The notes beneath the pieces are model-generated. The model searched no databases. It was not told the origin of the DNA and worked only from the letters and a program-made list of their open reading frames with translations. The position numbers were made by a program, and so were the translations under genes. A stretch of DNA of 64,000 bases from Crossaster papposus (taxonomy: Eukaryota; Echinodermata; Asteroidea; Velatida; Solasteridae): positions 434,001 through 498,000 of the forward strand of contig JBAIAA010000350.1 of NCBI GenBank assembly GCA_037893245.1. The letters run 5' to 3'. This document shows, piece by piece, positions 62,851 through 64,000 of the stretch (its first letter is position 1; each line of letters starts with the position of its first letter).

Positions 62851-64000
62851 GTAGGTTTTTGAATTTTATTTTTTTAAACTCAAAACAGGTAAAAAATAAA
62901 AAATTAAAGTAAAAAACAATAATATTTTTGAACTGTATGTATTGGTATGTATGTCATACAGTTCATAATATAGTTTTAATTTTAATTTTTTTTTTCTTTT
63001 TTTTCTTCTTACTTTTCTGGTTTCTCTTGTCCATTTCCTTTTACACCCCTTTCTTGTAATACTTTTGCCCACTCCTTTTCCTCCCCCCTTCCCCATGAAC
63101 CCCATTCACACTTCTTTGTTAGTTCTTCCATCTGATCTTCACCCTGGACCCTTTCCTTGTGGTTTCACCCCTTCCCTATTTGTTCCCCACCCAGGTTTGC
63201 ACCCTTTTACCCCCTTTGTTCTCTTTCTGTTCCTACCCACTCTGACCTTGTCTTTCATTCCTTGGCCTAATCCTCCTTTTGTGTTGGTTCTCCCATTTCT
63301 CTTTTGTGTTTCTCCTTTCAACCCTGTTAGGCATCATGCTTGCTTGTCCCTTTTATATGTTTGTTTCATGTATAACTACACAGCCATTTTGCCACTGAAA
63401 AAGATCTTGTTAAGATTGTAATATTAGGCTCTCTTAACTTATTTGATTATTACATTTTCATGATTTCTTTTCTACCCAGATAAGAACGTTTTAATACAAT
63501 TTAAAAAATCATTTCAATTTAAAAAATGTAAACGATATATCAAATTAGGAATAAAGGAGAACAACAAATTATAGTAAGTTACGTCATACGTACATCATTC
63601 ATGTAGTCTAAAAGCATAGACTACATGCAGTATAAGGTGGTCGTCGCTATATAATTTCGGTAAATTTGTACATTCTGCTGCGTCCAAACACTTACTTCAG
63701 CGCACCGACATGCAGTACAGGGATTTGTCTATAATGAACCAATTAAGTTGCAACTTGCAAACGTTGCAACGTGTTTTTTTTTCTACTTTTCTTCCATAAT
63801 TTAGACAGTAGTGCATGTTTTCATGAATTTATCATCCATATATGTATGGCCGTTTCACGGTTTAGATCATAAAAACAACGTACATGTATTATAAAAAACA
63901 TGTACATTTAACATTCATTGGCATTTGTGCTTTTTCCTGAAAATTTGTGTTAAAACAGAGGTTAAAGTAGGAGCATCTATAACATCTGCCAGTTCAAAGG
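62851..64000 (+). other. First intron of the NT5C2-like gene (partial)
   Basis: AT-rich and pyrimidine-rich DNA with no further coding exon recognised. It holds a polypyrimidine stretch (about 63000-63330) followed by a degenerate copy of the repeat tail also seen near 44245. Confidence 0.6.

Overview
The window is eukaryotic genomic DNA, almost certainly from a marine invertebrate deuterostome. An echinoderm, perhaps a sea star, is my best guess; it rests on gene content, intron size and repeat style, not on a decisive marker. It is dominated by one very large gene on the + strand. Fifty-two exons (157-51860) join without a phase conflict into about 4,124 codons of a fibrocystin-L (PKHD1L1)-like protein. 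The signal peptide, first IPT domains and probable PA14 region lie upstream of the window. A second gene begins at 62688 on the same strand; its first coding exon is recognisable as the N-terminus of a cytosolic purine 5'-nucleotidase II (NT5C2-like).

The protein order is: fibrocystin-L repeat region (exons 1-9); four IPT/TIG domains (10-15); a cupredoxin-like module (16-17); a Cys-containing linker (18); seven more IPT/TIG domains (19-23), four of them in one 1,058-bp exon; G8 domain 1 (24-26); a parallel beta-helix block, mostly in a 1,644-bp exon (27-28); G8 domain 2 (29-31); a second beta-helix block (32-37); the membrane-proximal ectodomain with an RRRRR convertase-like site (38-47); one transmembrane helix (48); and a cytosolic tail of about 225 residues (49-52). 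The tail is the surprise. It contains a ubiquitin-fold-like segment and ends in a complete MYND-type zinc finger, whereas vertebrate fibrocystin-L has a very short tail. A juxtamembrane Cys-Cys-Lys-Arg motif recalls the palmitoylated ciliary targeting motif of fibrocystin.

Introns and the intergenic region (51861 to about 62541) are filled with mobile-element debris. At least 16 copies of a ~240-bp element have TTAA ends and CCAGTTCGCGCCGG-type inverted repeats. A family of long-hairpin elements starts with GTGACC; its two arms match each other but differ between copies. Several other palindromic MITE families, tRNA-headed SINEs and an (ACTC)n-tailed SINE are present.

Several introns carry minisatellites in their 5' portion. 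The most striking has 30 copies of a 58-bp unit that duplicates the end of exon 40 together with its 5' splice site. A decayed copy of part of exon 30 sits in the intron after exon 31. I found no intact transposase or reverse transcriptase, no rRNA or true tRNA gene, and no viral gene.
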